Part shown: in pieces, positions 7,940 through 16,461 of the stretch
Layout: every line of letters begins with the position of its first letter
How positions within the stretch are numbered: the stretch's first letter is position 1
Assembly (NCBI RefSeq): GCF_016612545.1
Contig: NZ_JAENRY010000002.1
Span: 94,009-158,008, forward strand
Direction of reading: 5' to 3'
From: Streptomyces sp. MBT65
GTDB lineage: Bacteria > Actinomycetota > Actinomycetes > Streptomycetales > Streptomycetaceae
Length of the DNA: 64,000 bases
Translations under genes and position numbers: made by a program
The notes under the pieces: model-generated
Told to the model about the DNA's origin: nothing
What the model saw: only the letters and a program-made list of their open reading frames with translations
Database searches by the model: none

Positions 7940-9078
7940 GCCGCTCCCTCTGCTGTGACCGCGTCCAACCCGATCCGCCCCGCGAGCAGTTCGCGGTGGT
8001 ACGCCGGGTCGCCGAACAGGAGTTGAGATGTCTTGGCCCGCTTCAGACAGAGGTGGGCCGGGTGTTCCCAGGTGAAGCCGATGCCGCCGTGGACCTGGAT
8101 GTTCTGCTCGGTCGCGGACAGGCACGCGTCGGAGCAAAACGCCTTGGCCAGACTCGCCACCGCGGACAGGTCCGGGTCCTCGTCGGCGGCGGCGAGCAGC
8201 GCGTAGTGCGCCGCGGCCCGCGCCGACTCCACGTCGAGCAGGACATCGGCGAGAAGGTGCTTCACGGCCTGGAAGGAACCGATCGGCCGCCCGAACTGGT
8301 GCCGCACCTTGGCGTACTCGACCGCCATGTCCAGCGCGCGGGAGGCCACTCCGACCTGCTCGGCGGCGAGTGCCACCGCGCCCCGGTCCAGCACCTGGGA
8401 GACGAGGTCCCAGCCGTCGCCGTGCGTACGCAACCGGGTCGCCGGTACGTCGTCGTAGTCGAGGCGGGCCTGTCGGCGGGTGGGGTCCATCGTGGGCAGG
8501 GGGGCGCGGGTGAGACCCGGCGCGTCGCCGTCCACGCAGAAGACGCCGATGCCGTCGTCGGCGCGGGCGACGGTCAGGACGACATCGGCGGCAGCACCGT
8601 CCAGCACGAACGTCTTGTGTCCGGTCAGCAGCCAACACCCGTCCGACGCACGGGCGTTGAGCTGGACGCCGGTCGCGTCCCAGCGGGCGGAGTCCTCGGT
8701 CAGGGCCAGTGCCCCGACCGACTCGCCCGAGGCCAGCCCCGGCAGCAGTCGCTTGCGGGCGTCCACGTCGTCGCAGCGCAGCAGCGCGGTCGTCACCAGC
8801 ACGGCCGAGGAGAGGAAGGGTGCGCACAGCAGGGCCCGGCCCAACTCCTCCATGACCACGCCCACTTCGACCGGGCCGCACCCCGCACCGCCGTACTCCT
8901 CGGGAACGGCCAGCCCCTGAAGGCCGAGTTCCGTGCCCATCCGGCGCCACAGCGCGCGGTCGAAGCCCTCCGGCGTCTCCATCAGCCGTCGCGTCTCGGT
9001 CTCGGGGGAGGTGTCCGCGAGGAACGCCCGTACCGTGCGCCGCAGTTGTTCCTGCTCGTCACTGAACGCGAAGTCCAT
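7936..9078 (-). CDS. Acyl-CoA dehydrogenase, probable heteromer subunit
   Basis: A 380-residue acyl-CoA dehydrogenase with an N-terminal helical domain (FSDEQEQLRRTVRAFL), LALTEDSARWD near residue 125, HQFGRPIGSFQAVKH near 265 and the C-terminal IQVHGGIGFTWEHPAHL. It lacks the GGTSEI tail motif. This composition matches one subunit type of the alpha2beta2 dehydrogenases used for steroid side chains, whose partner supplies the complementary motif. A candidate partner is the enzyme at 28191, because the very similar protein at 14143 sits next to a partner-type gene. It overlaps the downstream monooxygenase gene by four bases and follows a crotonase-type gene closely. Confidence 0.92.
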   Translation of the reverse strand: MDFAFSDEQEQLRRTVRAFLADTSPETETRRLMETPEGFDRALWRRMGTELGLQGLAVPEEYGGAGCGPVEVGVVMEELGRALLCAPFLSSAVLVTTALLRCDDVDARKRLLPGLASGESVGALALTEDSARWDATGVQLNARASDGCWLLTGHKTFVLDGAAADVVLTVARADDGIGVFCVDGDAPGLTRAPLPTMDPTRRQARLDYDDVPATRLRTHGDGWDLVSQVLDRGAVALAAEQVGVASRALDMAVEYAKVRHQFGRPIGSFQAVKHLLADVLLDVESARAAAHYALLAAADEDPDLSAVASLAKAFCSDACLSATEQNIQVHGGIGFTWEHPAHLCLKRAKTSQLLFGDPAYHRELLAGRIGLDAVTAEGAA

Positions 9079-9083
9079 GGCGC

Positions 9084-9869
9084 TCAGCCCTCCGCACCGG
9101 CGCGACGACGACCGCGCGAAGCGATGATCTTCTCCACCGCGGCGATGTGGTCCGGGTCGTGCATGCTGTCCCGCTCGGCGAGCAGCGCGGGCTCCAGTAC
9201 GGCGGCGATGGCCTGCTCCAGATGCAGGTTCACCGCCCGCTTGGTGCCGCGCAGCGCCTGCGCGGGCAGCGCGGCCAGCCGTCCGGCCAGGTCCATGGCC
9301 TCGTCCATGAGCTTGTCCTTCGGTACGACGCGGTTGGCGACGCCGAGCCGGACCGCCTCCTCGGCGCTCACCCGCTCGCCCAGGAACAGGAGTTCCTTCG
9401 CCCGGGGCAGGCCGACGAGCAGCGGCAGGACGAGGGCGCCGCCGTCACCGGCGACGAGACCGACCTGGACGTGAGGGTCGGCCACATAGGCGTCGTCCGC
9501 GATCAGCACCAGGTCGCTCAGCAGGGCCAGGCTGCAACCCAGGCCCACGGCGGGCCCGTTGACCGCCGCGATCACCGGCAGCGGGCAGCGGACCAGACCG
9601 GTGATGATCCGCCGGGCCTCGTCCACGTTCCGCTGCCGGAAGGCGGGGTCGCGCTGGACCCGGGTCATGATGTCGAAGTTGCCGCCGGCGCTGAACGCCC
9701 TGCCGCGTCCGGTGAGCACGACGACCCGCGCCTGCGGGTCGTCGGCGACCGTGTCCCAGACCGACGCGAGGCCCGAGTGCAGTTCCTCGCTCATCGCGTT
9801 GAGCTGGTCCGGCCGGTTCAGCTCGATCAGCCGGACCGGCCCGAGGGCCGTCACCACCAGATCCGTCAT
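9084..9869 (-). CDS. Crotonase-family protein with AGDGG motif
   Basis: An approximately 261-residue enoyl-CoA hydratase/isomerase-fold protein. It has LNRPDQLNAM, the oxyanion-hole segment GRGRAFSAGGNFD (about residue 65) and NGPAVGLGCSLALLSD (about 110). The two catalytic Glu positions of classical hydratase are not kept: they read CS and PH, and the segment VGLVAGDGG carries an Asp instead. The reaction may therefore be isomerisation, C-C hydrolysis or hydration by another mechanism. The start is uncertain: the ATG at 9869 matches family beginnings, and a GTG at 9881 is also in frame. It is first in the leftward operon. Confidence 0.88.
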   Translation of the reverse strand: MTDLVVTALGPVRLIELNRPDQLNAMSEELHSGLASVWDTVADDPQARVVVLTGRGRAFSAGGNFDIMTRVQRDPAFRQRNVDEARRIITGLVRCPLPVIAAVNGPAVGLGCSLALLSDLVLIADDAYVADPHVQVGLVAGDGGALVLPLLVGLPRAKELLFLGERVSAEEAVRLGVANRVVPKDKLMDEAMDLAGRLAALPAQALRGTKRAVNLHLEQAIAAVLEPALLAERDSMHDPDHIAAVEKIIASRGRRRAGAEG

Positions 9870-9900
9870 CTTCACCGCCACCGTTCAGGAACAGGTCAGT

Positions 9901-9935
9901 AGAGTTGAATGCTATAACTAATTGAGCTTTATGAG
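9901..9935. promoter_or_regulatory. AT-rich divergent leader with TANCTA element
   Basis: This AT-rich segment lies between two divergent crotonase genes (9869 leftwards, 9975 rightwards). It holds TGCTATAACTA (9910-9920), one mismatch from the FadR-family TNGTNNNACNA consensus and sharing 12 of 15 positions with the element at 211-225. It is expected to serve both operons. Confidence 0.45.
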
Positions 9936-9974
9936 AACCGGATCGCAGGGTGACGAGGACGACGGAGGACACGC

Positions 9975-10841
9975 ATGCCGGAGCAGGAGTACGAGACCGT
10001 GCGGGCCGAGGTGGCGGACCGGATCCTCACCGTCACGCTCGACCGGCCCGAGAAGCTGAACGCCTTCAACCCACAGATGATGAGCGATCTCCTCGACGTC
10101 CTGGACGCGGCCGACGCCGACGACGAGGTACGGGTGATCGTCGTGACCGGCGCCGGTCGCGGCTTCTGCGCGGGCGCCGATGTCAGCTCCGGCGGTTCGT
10201 CCTTCGACCACCGCAGGGCGGGCGCCTGGCACCGGGACACCGGCGGCCGGGTCGCGCTGCGGATCTTTTCCAGCACCAAGCCGGTCATCGCGGCGGTCAA
10301 CGGTCCGGCGGCGGGCGTCGGGGCCAGCATGACCCTCCCCATGGACATCCGGCTGGCCTCGACCTCGGCGAAGTTCGGGTTCGTCTTCGCGCGCCGGGGC
10401 ATCGTGCCGGAGTCCGCTGCGAGCTGGTTCCTGCCGCGGGCCGTGGGGATGCAGCGGGCCATGGAGTGGGTGGCCACCGGCCGTGTCTTCGGCCCCGACG
10501 AGGCACTGTCCGCGGGCCTCGTCCGCTCCGTGCATCCCCCCGAGGAACTGCTGCCCGCGGCGTACGAACTCGCCCGAGAGATCGCTGAGAACACTTCGGC
10601 GATCTCCGTGGCCCTCTCCCGCCAGATGATGTGGCGGATGCTCGGCGAGCCCCACCCGATGGCCGCGCACCGCCTCGACTCGCGGATCATGAGCCAGATC
10701 GGCGGCGGCCCGGACCCCGTGGAGGGCGTCGAGTCGTTCCTCGCCAAGCGGCCCCCCGTGTTCCCCGGCCGCGTCAGCAAGGACCTGCCGGCCGTCTACC
10801 CCTGGTGGCAGGAGGAGGAGTTCCGGCCCTTGGGGGAGTAG
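9975..10841 (+). CDS. Enoyl-CoA hydratase
   Basis: A 288-residue crotonase-family enzyme: LDRPEKLNAFN at the N-terminus, the oxyanion segment GRGFCAGADVSS near residue 65, NGPAAGVGASMTLPMD near 110, and RRGIVPESAASWFLPR near 140. The last places a Glu at the second catalytic position; the first is absent. The C-terminus ends with a longer tail (FPGRVSKDLPAVYPWWQEEEF). The ATG has GGAGGAC upstream. It is a single-gene transcription unit in appearance, followed by a 456-base gap. It is likely a hydratase or isomerase acting on CoA thioesters of the island. Confidence 0.92.
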   Translation: MPEQEYETVRAEVADRILTVTLDRPEKLNAFNPQMMSDLLDVLDAADADDEVRVIVVTGAGRGFCAGADVSSGGSSFDHRRAGAWHRDTGGRVALRIFSSTKPVIAAVNGPAAGVGASMTLPMDIRLASTSAKFGFVFARRGIVPESAASWFLPRAVGMQRAMEWVATGRVFGPDEALSAGLVRSVHPPEELLPAAYELAREIAENTSAISVALSRQMMWRMLGEPHPMAAHRLDSRIMSQIGGGPDPVEGVESFLAKRPPVFPGRVSKDLPAVYPWWQEEEFRPLGE

Positions 10842-11212
10842 GCGTCACCGGGGGCCGGGCAACGTGCCCGTGGTCGGCCGAACTCCGAGGGATGGAAGGC
10901 TCGTTGCCCACCATGTCCGCGCCGAGGCAGGCCCTGCCGAGTGCCGGCTCTCCGGCGACCCGCCGCGGACGGACTGCCGCCCCCGGCTTCCGCACCGTCG
11001 CCTTCTGGAAGGGGCGTCCCTCCTTCGGGACCGGCCTTTGAGGGACCGGCCCGATCGCGGCCCGGATCGTGGCCGAAACCGGCCGATCGCGATCCCGGGC
11101 AACCGCAACGGGTCGATCATGACCGCGGCCAGGTGGGCGCCCTACCTCGCCCTGGACAAGGGACGGCCCCCGGCACGACACTTTGGCAGACCGATGAGAC
11201 CTGTCTGAAACA
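10842..11212. other. Non-coding stretch with no recognised gene
   Basis: I see no convincing gene here. Open frames on both strands are short, Arg/Pro-rich and unlike the neighbours. The segment contains dyads such as TCCCTCCTTCGGGACCGG and repeated CGGCCGATCGCGATC-like words that could form structure, but no clear terminator. It leads into the promoter region of the GH1-like gene. Confidence 0.5.
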
Positions 11213-11241
11213 TTGTCGTCGTTTCCCTGAAGTGTTAGCGT
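11213..11241 (+). promoter_or_regulatory. Putative vegetative promoter TTGTCG-N17-TAGCGT
   Basis: TTGTCG at 11213-11218 and TAGCGT at 11236-11241 are separated by 17 bases, a good match to the main vegetative consensus in Streptomyces. It points at the GH1-like gene, with an expected start of transcription near 11248. Confidence 0.5.
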
Positions 11242-11253
11242 CCGGATGGCGGG

Positions 11254-11280
11254 CATTCAGTTGAATGCGTTAGCTATTCC
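11254..11280 (+). promoter_or_regulatory. Operator-like element ATTCAgtTGAAT plus TAGCTA
   Basis: The near-palindrome ATTCAGTTGAAT (11255-11266) is followed by GCGTTAGCTATTC, which carries the TAGCTA core (11271-11276) found at the -10 of other leaders. Here no good -35 box stands 17 bases upstream. The element lies just downstream of the promoter at 11213-11241, where a repressor could block it (inferred). Confidence 0.45.
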
Positions 11281-11297
11281 GCTCCAGGACGGTGACC

Positions 11298-12707
11298 ATG
11301 AGCGATGGTTTCCTGCATGAGTCCTTCCACGGTGTCGACTGGGGAGTCGCCACCGCGGACGCCATCGCGGCCCCGCCGCCGCCCCTGGCGGAGCGCGGGG
11401 GCCACTTCCGGCAGTGGACCGACGACATCCGGCATCTGGTCGGCGTCACACCCGACACGCACCGGATGGTCGCCGGCTGGCCCCTCCTCCAGCCCGACGG
11501 ACCCGACAGCTGGGACCGCGCGGCCCTGGACCGCTGCGACCGCGAGCTCGACTCCCTGCTCGCCCTCGGCCTGCGCCCGTGTCTCACCCTGTTCGACCGG
11601 TCGCTGCCGCCCTGGCTGGAGGACGCCGGAGGCTGGCTGGAGCGCGACACCGCCGAGCACTTCGCCGCCTTCGCCGCTGAACTGGGCCGCCGCTACGGCG
11701 ACCGCGTGACCCGCTGGATCACCTCCACCGACCTGGCCGGACCCACCCTCGCCGACCATGTGGCCGGGATGTACACACCGGGCCGAGGCATCGGACGCGC
11801 GGGCCTGCCCGCGGTCCACCACATCCTGCTCGCCAACGGACTCGCCACCCGCGCTCTCCGCGCGGCCGGTGCCGGCGGCCGGATCGGGACCACGGTCACC
11901 CTCGTCGGCGGCTACCCGGCCACCGAGGACCCCTTCGACCGGCTCGCCCTGGACCGCCTGCTGAGCTGGACGAACCGACTCTTCCTCGACCCCCTGCTGC
12001 TCGGCGAGCACATGGTGACCGAGGACGACGTCGCACCGATCGAGGACACCGGCTGTGTGCGCCCCGGGGACCTGGACGTCATCGCCACCCCACAGGACCT
12101 TCTCGGCCTGTCCTGGCACACCCCGTTCCGCGTCACCGCACCGGAGAACCTCGCCCGCGCGCTGCCGGCCGACAAATGCCAGAGCAGGCTCAACGAGGTC
12201 AACCGTCTCCTCGTCGGCCTGGGCTTCGCGGTCGTCCCCTTCGACGACGTGGAGACGACGGCGTACGGCTGGCCCCTCCTCCCCGAGGGCCTGGCCGACG
12301 CGGTCGCGGACCTCCACGACCTCTACGGCGAACTGCTGCCGCCGCTGTCCGTCGTCGACAACGGCATGGGCGATCTGGACCTCGTCGACGAGGCCGGCTA
12401 CAGCGACGACGCCCGCCGCCGGTCCCTGCTGCGCGCCAGGCTGTCCTGGCTGGGCCGGGTCATCGAGCGCGGCGTGGACGTCTGCGGCTACGAGTACTGG
12501 TCGGTGCTCGACAACCTGGAGGCGAAGTTCCGCTACACCCGCCTCTACGCGATGGCCGTCCCCGACCACGAGCCGCCGCCGCGCCCGCCGATGCCCTCGG
12601 ACTGGCTGCGGGCCGGAGCCTTCGCCGGCCCCGAGGCACCGGGCCCGGGGCCCGGGCTCACCCTGGTCCCGCCCGGCCCCGGGGATCAGCGGGTCGGAGC
12701 CTCGTAG
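11298..12707 (+). CDS. GH1-fold protein lacking catalytic glutamates (pseudo-glycosidase)
   Basis: A 469-residue protein that aligns along its length with family 1 beta-glucosidases. Shared landmarks are WGVATA at the N-terminus, DAGGWLERDTAEHFAAFA near 115, RWITSTDLAGPTLADHV near 140, the Tyr-rich middle, and GVDVCGYEYWSVLDNLEAKF near 400. The acid/base NEP motif reads TDL, and the nucleophile ENG motif reads DNG. The sugar-binding Gln, the His of HWDLP and the Glu-Trp pair of FEW are also replaced. Normal glycoside hydrolysis is therefore unlikely. It could be a binding or sensing protein, or have a new activity on a catabolic intermediate. The ATG is supported by AGGA nine bases upstream. 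It is convergent with, and overlaps by 22 bases, the MaoC gene. Confidence 0.88.
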   Translation: MSDGFLHESFHGVDWGVATADAIAAPPPPLAERGGHFRQWTDDIRHLVGVTPDTHRMVAGWPLLQPDGPDSWDRAALDRCDRELDSLLALGLRPCLTLFDRSLPPWLEDAGGWLERDTAEHFAAFAAELGRRYGDRVTRWITSTDLAGPTLADHVAGMYTPGRGIGRAGLPAVHHILLANGLATRALRAAGAGGRIGTTVTLVGGYPATEDPFDRLALDRLLSWTNRLFLDPLLLGEHMVTEDDVAPIEDTGCVRPGDLDVIATPQDLLGLSWHTPFRVTAPENLARALPADKCQSRLNEVNRLLVGLGFAVVPFDDVETTAYGWPLLPEGLADAVADLHDLYGELLPPLSVVDNGMGDLDLVDEAGYSDDARRRSLLRARLSWLGRVIERGVDVCGYEYWSVLDNLEAKFRYTRLYAMAVPDHEPPPRPPMPSDWLRAGAFAGPEAPGPGPGLTLVPPGPGDQRVGAS

Positions 12708-13186
12708 TCCCGGCCCCGGATCAGCCGCACCGGCGTGTAGACGAGCACGTCCTCGTCCCGCTGGTTGCGTACGGTGATCCGGCTGGTGACCACGCCCCGG
12801 CCGGGTTTCCCGGACGGCCGGGAGGCGGTGGTCTCGACGACGGCGTACAGCGTGTCGCCGACATAGACAGGGCCCTGCACGGTCATTTCCATGTGCAGGA
12901 ACGCCAGCCCGGTCCCGTGCAGCACGTTCGTCTGGAGTACGAGACCTTCCGCGATGCAGTACGTCAACGCGCCCGGGACCAGCCGTCCCGTGTAGCCCCC
13001 GTCGGCCGCGTGCGAGGCGTCCCAGAAGAGCGGCTCGTTGAAGCCGCCCCAGGTGACGAAGTTGACCAGGTCGGTCTCGGTGACCGTGCGGCGGGCGGTC
13101 CGGAAGATCTGTCCGACCGGCATCTCCTCGTAGGTCAACCCCCGTACCAGCGGCGGGATGTCGGTGCGGGTCTGCTCTGCTGTCAT
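12686..13186 (-). CDS. MaoC-like hot-dog hydratase
   Basis: A 166-residue MaoC-family protein. The N-terminal part VRGLTYEEMPVGQIFRT leads to the hot-dog helix FVTWGGFNEPLFWDASHA, corresponding to the GDxNPxHxD hydratase motif but with Phe-Asn-Glu-Pro and Trp-Asp replacing the usual Asp and His pattern. GRLVPGALTYCIAEGL follows. It would hydrate an enoyl-CoA or form a heterodimer. The start has GAGGAGCG upstream. It is downstream of the crotonase gene at 13213 with a 26-base gap, so the two form one leftward operon read from the 14050 promoter region. Confidence 0.87.
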   Translation of the reverse strand: MTAEQTRTDIPPLVRGLTYEEMPVGQIFRTARRTVTETDLVNFVTWGGFNEPLFWDASHAADGGYTGRLVPGALTYCIAEGLVLQTNVLHGTGLAFLHMEMTVQGPVYVGDTLYAVVETTASRPSGKPGRGVVTSRITVRNQRDEDVLVYTPVRLIRGRDYEAPTR

Positions 13187-13212
13187 CGGGCGCTCCTCGT
13201 GCGTACGGGCGG

Positions 13213-14034
13213 TCACAGATCGATCGGGTGCTTGTCGCCGACGCCCTCGAAGTCGGGGGCGCGCTTCTCGCGATGCGCGGCGAGTCCCTCGACGACCTCG
13301 TGCCCGCCGAACCCGAAGAACTCCAGCCCTAGTGAGGCCTCGAAGAGCGGCTGGGCCGTGCGGTACCAGTGGTTGAGGGACCGCTTGGTCCAGCTGATGG
13401 CGCTGGCCGGACCGGCGGCCAGCAGGGACGCGACCCGCAGCCCCTCGGCGTGCACGTCCTCGTCGTCGACGCACTTCGACACCAGGCCGATCCGCTCGGC
13501 CTCCTCGCCGGTGAGCGCCTCGCAGGTCAGCAGGTAGTACTTGGCCTTGGCCATCCCGCACAGCAGCGGCCAGCAGATGGCCGCGTGATCGCCGGCCGCC
13601 ACCCCGAGCCGGGTGTGCCCGTCGACGATCTTCGCCTTGCGTCCGGCGATCGAGATGTCCGCGAGCATGCCGACGACCAGCCCCGCACCGACCGCCGGTC
13701 CGTGGATCGCGGAGACCACGGGCTTCGAGCAGTTGATCACCCCGTAGACCATGTCCCGTGCCTCCCGCATCGTCCGGGCGCGCACGGCGTAGTCCTCCGT
13801 CATGGCCTCGATGGAGTCGAAGGTCCCGCCGGCCGAGAAGGCCTTGCCAGCTCCCTGGACCAGTACCGCGCGGGTCTGCTCGTCCCGGTCGACGACCGGC
13901 CAGACATCCGCCAGCTCGCCGTGCATGCGCGGATCTACGGCGTTGAGGTTCGGTGCGTCGAGCACGATGCGCAGCACACCGGGCGCGGGCCGCTCGAAGG
14001 TCAGACTCGTGAACGGGGCGTAGGAATCGGTCAC
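13213..14034 (-). CDS. Crotonase-family protein with AGDHA motif
   Basis: A 273-residue enoyl-CoA hydratase/isomerase-fold protein. It shows [14 protein letters not shown] (oxyanion hole), [16 protein letters not shown] and [16 protein letters not shown]. As in the paralogue at 9084, both classical catalytic Glu residues are missing, and an Asp occurs in the AGD turn. The two proteins appear to be one subfamily. The start is a GTG preceded by CCAGGAGTG. It is first in a two-gene operon with the MaoC gene, so hydration and a crotonase step may be coupled. Confidence 0.9.
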   Translation of the reverse strand: MTDSYAPFTSLTFERPAPGVLRIVLDAPNLNAVDPRMHGELADVWPVVDRDEQTRAVLVQGAGKAFSAGGTFDSIEAMTEDYAVRARTMREARDMVYGVINCSKPVVSAIHGPAVGAGLVVGMLADISIAGRKAKIVDGHTRLGVAAGDHAAICWPLLCGMAKAKYYLLTCEALTGEEAERIGLVSKCVDDEDVHAEGLRVASLLAAGPASAISWTKRSLNHWYRTAQPLFEASLGLEFFGFGGHEVVEGLAAHREKRAPDFEGVGDKHPIDL

Positions 14035-14049
14035 GTCGCACTCCTGGTG

Positions 14050-14080
14050 TATTCAGTGCGGATACTATAATTATCTAACT
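14050..14080 (-). promoter_or_regulatory. Conserved 31-base leader element, copy A
   Basis: Read on the minus strand, this block is AGTTAGATAATTATAG, then seven variable-type bases, then ACTGAATA. It matches the block at 25170-25200 in 27 of 31 positions. TTAGAT and TGAATA are 17 bases apart in both, which fits a promoter for the leftward crotonase gene. Plus-strand TATCTA at 14072-14077 also carries the TANCTA core for the divergent dehydrogenase at 14143. Confidence 0.6.
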
Positions 14081-14142
14081 GTATCGAGGGGCGGGCGGCA
14101 AGCGGCCGGTACCCGTGCCGTACCGAGGACGGGAAGCTCGGC

Positions 14143-15264
14143 ATGGATCTCACCTTCAGCGAGGAACAGGACGAACTGCGCAAGGTCGTACGGTCGTTCC
14201 TCACCCGGCACGCCACCGAGGCGGACGTGCGCCGCCTGGCCGCCGACCCGCGCGGCTACGACGTGGTCGTGTGGCGCCGCCTGGCCACGGAGATCGGACT
14301 GCAAGGACTCGCCGTACCGGAGGAGTACGGCGGCTCGGGCTTCGGCTACGTCGACCTCGGCGTCGTCTTCGAGGAAGCGGGCCGCGCCCTGCTGTGTGCC
14401 CCGTACTTCGCCACCGTCGCCCTGGCCGCCGAGGCACTGCTGCGCTGCGACGACGAGGCCGCCCGCGCCGAGCTGCTGCCCGGCATCGCCGCCGGCCGGA
14501 CGCTGGCCACTCTCGCGCTCACCGAGGACGAAGGACGCTGGGACGCCCCGGGCATCCGCCTCAACGCCCTTGAGGGACCGACCGGTTGGCGGCTCACGGG
14601 CGCCAAGACCTACGTCCCCGACGGACACCTCGCCGACCTGATCCTGGTCGCCGCCCGCACCCCCGCCGGCATCAGCCTCTTCGCGGTCGAGGCGGCCGAC
14701 GCCCCAGGCCTCACCCGCACGCACCTCCCCACCCTCGACCAGACCCGCAAACAGGCGCGCATCACCTTCACGGACACCCCGGCCCGCCTGCTGGGCACCG
14801 ACGGCACGGCCTGGCCGGTGCTCGAACGCACCCTCGCCACGGCCTCCGTCCTCCTGGCCGCCGAACAGGTCGGGGGAGCCGCAGCCGCTCTCGACATGGC
14901 GGTCGCGTACGCCAGGATCCGCGAGCAGTACGGCCGCCCCATCGGCTCCTTCCAGGGCATCAAGCACAAGTGCGCCGACATGCTCGTCGAGATCGAGTCC
15001 GCCCGCTCGGCGGCCTACGCCGGACTGTGGGCCCTGGACGCCGGTGACGCCACGGAGATCGCCGTGACCGCCGCCGTCGCGCAGGCCTACTGCGCGGAGA
15101 CGTTCACCAGGGTCGCCGCCGACACCATCCAGGTCCACGGCGGCATCGGCTTCACCTGGGAGCACCCCGCACACCTCTACCTCAAGCGCGCCAAGAGCTC
15201 CGAGGTGCTGCTCGGCACCCCCGCGTACCACCGGGAGCTGCTCGCGGCCCGGCTCGGCATCTGA
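14143..15264 (+). CDS. Acyl-CoA dehydrogenase, heteromer subunit (WEHPAHL type)
   Basis: A 373-residue acyl-CoA dehydrogenase starting MDLTFSEEQDELRKVVRSFL. It has LALTEDEGRWD near 120, EQYGRPIGSFQGIKHKCAD near 260 and IQVHGGIGFTWEHPAHLYLKRAK near 330. No GGxSEIQ tail motif is present. It is closely similar to the protein at 7936. The next gene (18 bases on) encodes the complementary subunit type with YGGSSEIQ, so the pair probably forms an alpha2beta2 dehydrogenase like those acting on steroid or other bulky side-chain CoA esters. Confidence 0.93.
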   Translation: MDLTFSEEQDELRKVVRSFLTRHATEADVRRLAADPRGYDVVVWRRLATEIGLQGLAVPEEYGGSGFGYVDLGVVFEEAGRALLCAPYFATVALAAEALLRCDDEAARAELLPGIAAGRTLATLALTEDEGRWDAPGIRLNALEGPTGWRLTGAKTYVPDGHLADLILVAARTPAGISLFAVEAADAPGLTRTHLPTLDQTRKQARITFTDTPARLLGTDGTAWPVLERTLATASVLLAAEQVGGAAAALDMAVAYARIREQYGRPIGSFQGIKHKCADMLVEIESARSAAYAGLWALDAGDATEIAVTAAVAQAYCAETFTRVAADTIQVHGGIGFTWEHPAHLYLKRAKSSEVLLGTPAYHRELLAARLGI

Positions 15265-15282
15265 CCCCCAGGAGAAGCAGAC

Positions 15283-16461
15283 ATGGAAGTGGACTTCGGG
15301 CCCGCCGTACGCGACTTCCGCGACGAACTGCGGGACTGGTTCGCGGACCACCTCGTGGGGGAGTTCGCCGAGCACCGGGGCGTGGGCGGCCCCACCGACG
15401 GCGCCGCCTGGGACGTACGCCTCGCCTGGGACCGCGAGCTGTCGGCCGGGAACTGGCTGGGCGTGGGCTGGCCGAAGGAGTACGGCGGACGCGGCCTCGG
15501 ACTGCTCGAGGAGATCGTCTTCGAGTACGAGTACGCCCGCGCGAACGCCCCCTACCGCGCCACCGTCAACGCCCTCGACCTGCTCGGCCCGCTGCTCCTC
15601 GCGACGGGCGACGAGGCCCAGAAGAAGCGCTTCCTGCCCCCGATCCTCGCCGTCGAGGAACTCTGGGGACAGGGCTTCAGCGAACCCGGCGCGGGCTCCG
15701 ACCTGGCGTCCGTCCGCACCCGCGCCGAACGCGACGGCGACCAGTGGGTGGTCAACGGGCAGAAGGTGTGGACCTCGTTCGGCATCCACGCCGACTGGCT
15801 CTACGTCCTCACCCGCACCGACCCCGACTCCCGGCGCCACAAAGGCCTGACCCTGCTCCTCGTCCCGACCGACCAGCCCGGCGTGGAGATCCGTCCCATC
15901 CGCAACCTCGCAGGCCAGGACGAGTTCGCCGAGGTGTTCCTCTCCGACGCGCGCACCGGCGCGGACATGGCCGTCGGCGAGGTCGGCCAGGGCTGGCGCA
16001 CCGCGATGGCCACCCTCGGCATCGAACGCGGCACCACCCTGCTGCCCCAGCAACTCGGCTTCGAGCGCGAGGCCGAGGCACTGATCGAACTGGCCCGCGC
16101 CCGGGGCGCGTTGGACGACCCCATGCTGCGCCGCCGGATCCTGGACGCCTGGATCTCCGTACGCATCATGCGCACCACCAACCTGCGCACCCTCGCCGAA
16201 CTGACCGCCGGCCGCACACCCGGCGCGCAGGCCACCACGGCGAAGCTGTACGCCTCGACACGGCACCAGCAACTCGGCCACCTGGCCATGGAGTTGGCCG
16301 GACCCGCCGGACAGATCGTCGGCGAGGACTACGAACTCGACACCCGGCAGCGCTCGTTCCTGCTCTCCCTCGCGGAGACGATCTACGGCGGTTCGAGCGA
16401 GATCCAGCGCAACATCATCGGCGAACAGCTCCTAGGTCTGCCCAAGGAGCCGCGCCCATGA
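15283..16461 (+). CDS. Acyl-CoA dehydrogenase, heteromer subunit (YGGSSEIQ type)
   Basis: A 392-residue acyl-CoA dehydrogenase with the N-terminal DFRDELRDWFADHLVGEF, GVGWPKEYGGRGL near 65, QGFSEPGAGSDLAS near 130, GQKVWTSFG near 160 and the C-terminal ETIYGGSSEIQRNIIGEQLLGLP. RBS AGGAGA precedes the ATG. It forms the second half of a dehydrogenase pair with the gene at 14143. The following SnoaL-like gene overlaps its end by four bases, so the unit extends to the SDR at 16970. Confidence 0.93.
   Translation: MEVDFGPAVRDFRDELRDWFADHLVGEFAEHRGVGGPTDGAAWDVRLAWDRELSAGNWLGVGWPKEYGGRGLGLLEEIVFEYEYARANAPYRATVNALDLLGPLLLATGDEAQKKRFLPPILAVEELWGQGFSEPGAGSDLASVRTRAERDGDQWVVNGQKVWTSFGIHADWLYVLTRTDPDSRRHKGLTLLLVPTDQPGVEIRPIRNLAGQDEFAEVFLSDARTGADMAVGEVGQGWRTAMATLGIERGTTLLPQQLGFEREAEALIELARARGALDDPMLRRRILDAWISVRIMRTTNLRTLAELTAGRTPGAQATTAKLYASTRHQQLGHLAMELAGPAGQIVGEDYELDTRQRSFLLSLAETIYGGSSEIQRNIIGEQLLGLPKEPRP

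Noticed and set aside
10842..11297. Short open frames in the gap before the GH1-like gene
   Set aside because: They have no ribosome site, an Arg/Pro-rich composition and no similarity to known proteins.
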